A DNA stretch of 15,755 nucleotides from Promethearchaeota archaeon (lineage in GTDB: Archaea > Asgardarchaeota > Lokiarchaeia > Sigynarchaeales > SOKP01), in assembly GCA_019057735.1 (NCBI GenBank), contig JAHLWV010000027.1, forward strand, positions 1 through 15,755, given 5' to 3'. How positions within the stretch are numbered: position 1 is the first letter of the stretch; the number at the start of each line of letters is the position of its first letter. The translations under genes and the position numbers were made by a program. A model generated the notes under the pieces. It was given only the letters and a program-made list of their open reading frames with translations. It searched no databases and was not told the DNA's origin. Positions 15,136 to 15,755 of this stretch are shown here, piece by piece.

Positions 15136-15143
15136 TATATTTA
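15136..15143 (+). promoter_or_regulatory. TATA box of the second Lrp/AsnC gene
   Basis: TATATTTA ends 57 bases before ATG 15200, the same spacing as in copy 1 (14371 to 14428), so the promoter geometry was duplicated with the gene although the surrounding bases have diverged. Confidence 0.5.
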
Positions 15144-15199
15144 TTTACCACATTTTGTTATGAGGATTACACAAAAACTATTTTTTAAGACTAAAAATA

Positions 15200-15712
15200 A
15201 TGGAAAGTAAAGATTTTAAAATCGATAAAATAGACAAAAACATAATCGAAATAATCCAAAGAGATCCAAAGCTTACCCATACCGAGATTGCTAAAAAAAT
15301 CAATCTAAGTCAGCCAACTATTGGAACGAGAATTCGTAAACTTGAAAAGGCAGGAGTATTAAAATTTCAAGCCGGTATAAATGTGAAAACTATGGATTTA
15401 CTATTAGGAAGGGTTGAAATTCAGACGTTAAAACCGGATGAAACAATTAAATTAGTAAAAAGTTGCCCTCACATGTTAAACGCTTTCAGATTAAGTGGCA
15501 CATCAAACCTTAGTATTCTTATAGTAAGTAATAAACTCGCAGACCTAGACGCGATTGTAAACCATCATTTTAGAAAAGATCCTAACGTAATAGATGTCTA
15601 CATGGACATCATAACCGATGTGACGAATGATTTTGTCCTCCCATTAGATTTTAATTTCGAGAATTGTAGTTTAACTTCAAATAATGAGTGTTGTGGAAAA
15701 TGTTTTGCCTAA
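15200..15712 (+). CDS. Lrp/AsnC-family transcriptional regulator with Cys-rich tail, copy 2
   Basis: This 170-residue protein is a tandem paralogue of the preceding gene. The helix-turn-helix (LTHTEIAKKINLSQPTIGTR, 25-44) differs from copy 1 at positions in or next to the recognition helix (Arg to Leu, Met to Thr, Val to Ile), suggesting related but not identical DNA targets. The effector domain is encoded by the identical tract. The tail C156-x7-C164-C165-x2-C168 is conserved, and three of its Cys codons differ only in the third base from copy 1, a sign of selection for the Cys residues. ATG 15200 has no strong ribosome binding site; a leader of about 30 bases is expected from the TATA box. 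It may form mixed oligomers with copy 1, because the oligomerisation domains are the same. Confidence 0.92.
   Translation: MESKDFKIDKIDKNIIEIIQRDPKLTHTEIAKKINLSQPTIGTRIRKLEKAGVLKFQAGINVKTMDLLLGRVEIQTLKPDETIKLVKSCPHMLNAFRLSGTSNLSILIVSNKLADLDAIVNHHFRKDPNVIDVYMDIITDVTNDFVLPLDFNFENCSLTSNNECCGKCFA
15350..15525 (+). repeat. 176-bp identical tract, copy 2
   Basis: This is the partner of 14584-14759. Tract edges are sharp: single-base differences reappear at 15349 and from 15526 on. Confidence 0.9.
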
Positions 15713-15732
15713 GATTTCAATAAAACTTTAGA

Positions 15733-15755
15733 ATTGGATAACGAAGTTATCCAAT
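15733..15755. terminator. Perfect hairpin after the second Lrp gene, at the window edge
   Basis: Arms ATTGGATAAC (15733-15742) and GTTATCCAAT (15746-15755) pair perfectly around GAA. The hairpin lies 21 bases past the stop codon. Whether a U-tract follows is hidden by the window edge; it could also be an operator of a following gene. TTTAGAATTGGA just before and within it is also present after copy 1, where the hairpin is degenerate. Confidence 0.5.

Noticed and set aside
14950..15199. Possible tRNA or small RNA gene between the Lrp copies.
   Set aside because: No cloverleaf arms or TTC-loop consensus found; only a T-rich terminator region and a promoter can be supported.
14584..15525. Insertion sequence or other mobile element as source of the 766-base-offset repeat.
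   Set aside because: The repeat lies within coding regions of two homologous regulators, with no terminal inverted repeats, target duplications or transposase.
14890..15712. TRASH metal-binding domain at the end of the Lrp-type proteins.
   Set aside because: The Cys spacing (C-x7-CC-x2-C) is too short and lacks the long spacer between first and second Cys expected for TRASH.

Overview
The window looks like a piece of an Asgard archaeal chromosome, most probably of the Lokiarchaeia type (inference; no marker gene is present). It is strongly A+T-rich, uses TTG and GTG starts often, and has archaeal TATA-like boxes, U-rich terminators and archaeal-type GGAGGTGAT ribosome binding sites. It mixes an archaeal heterodisulfide reductase operon with a eukaryote-like small GTPase and a longin-like domain. 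No tRNA, rRNA, CRISPR array or insertion sequence was seen.

Layout. (1) Positions 1-4239, minus strand: a compact operon in the order hdrC, hdrB, hdrA, mvhD and a polyferredoxin-like gene cut by the window edge. Together they form the flavin-based electron-bifurcating / Fe-S electron-transfer module HdrABC-MvhD. The hydrogenase subunits MvhA and MvhG are not in view. (2) Positions 4240-4813: an intergenic region with a structured dyad, a small helical orphan protein (76 aa) and a hairpin-plus-U-tract terminator. (3) Positions 4814-7681, minus strand: a soluble histidine kinase with four PAS domains and one GAF domain, with no response regulator beside it. (4) Positions 7682-7944: a divergent regulatory region with a G+C-richer dyad, a shared TATA-like box and a leader of competing hairpins. 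(5) Positions 7945-9750, plus strand: cysE (carrying an unusual N-terminal zinc-ribbon-like segment) and cysK, the two-step cysteine pathway. (6) Positions 9764-14259, minus strand: a four-gene cluster in transcription order arsR-type regulator, Arf/Rag-like GTPase, MASE3-PAS histidine kinase, and response regulator fused to a longin-like domain. (7) Positions 14260-15755, plus strand: two tandem Lrp/AsnC-type regulators with Cys-rich tails, which share a 176-bp stretch identical at every base.

The most interesting part is region 6. It places a bacterial-style phosphorelay (membrane kinase and receiver) in one operon with a eukaryote-like small GTPase. The receiver's output domain is not DNA-binding but has the predicted secondary structure of a longin/roadblock-type GTPase-platform domain. 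A reasonable hypothesis is a phosphorylation-controlled GTPase switch, comparable in logic to the MglA/MglB/RomR polarity system of Myxococcus but built from Asgard parts. The second interest is the Lrp pair: the effector domains appear to have been homogenised by gene conversion, while the DNA-recognition helices and promoters differ.
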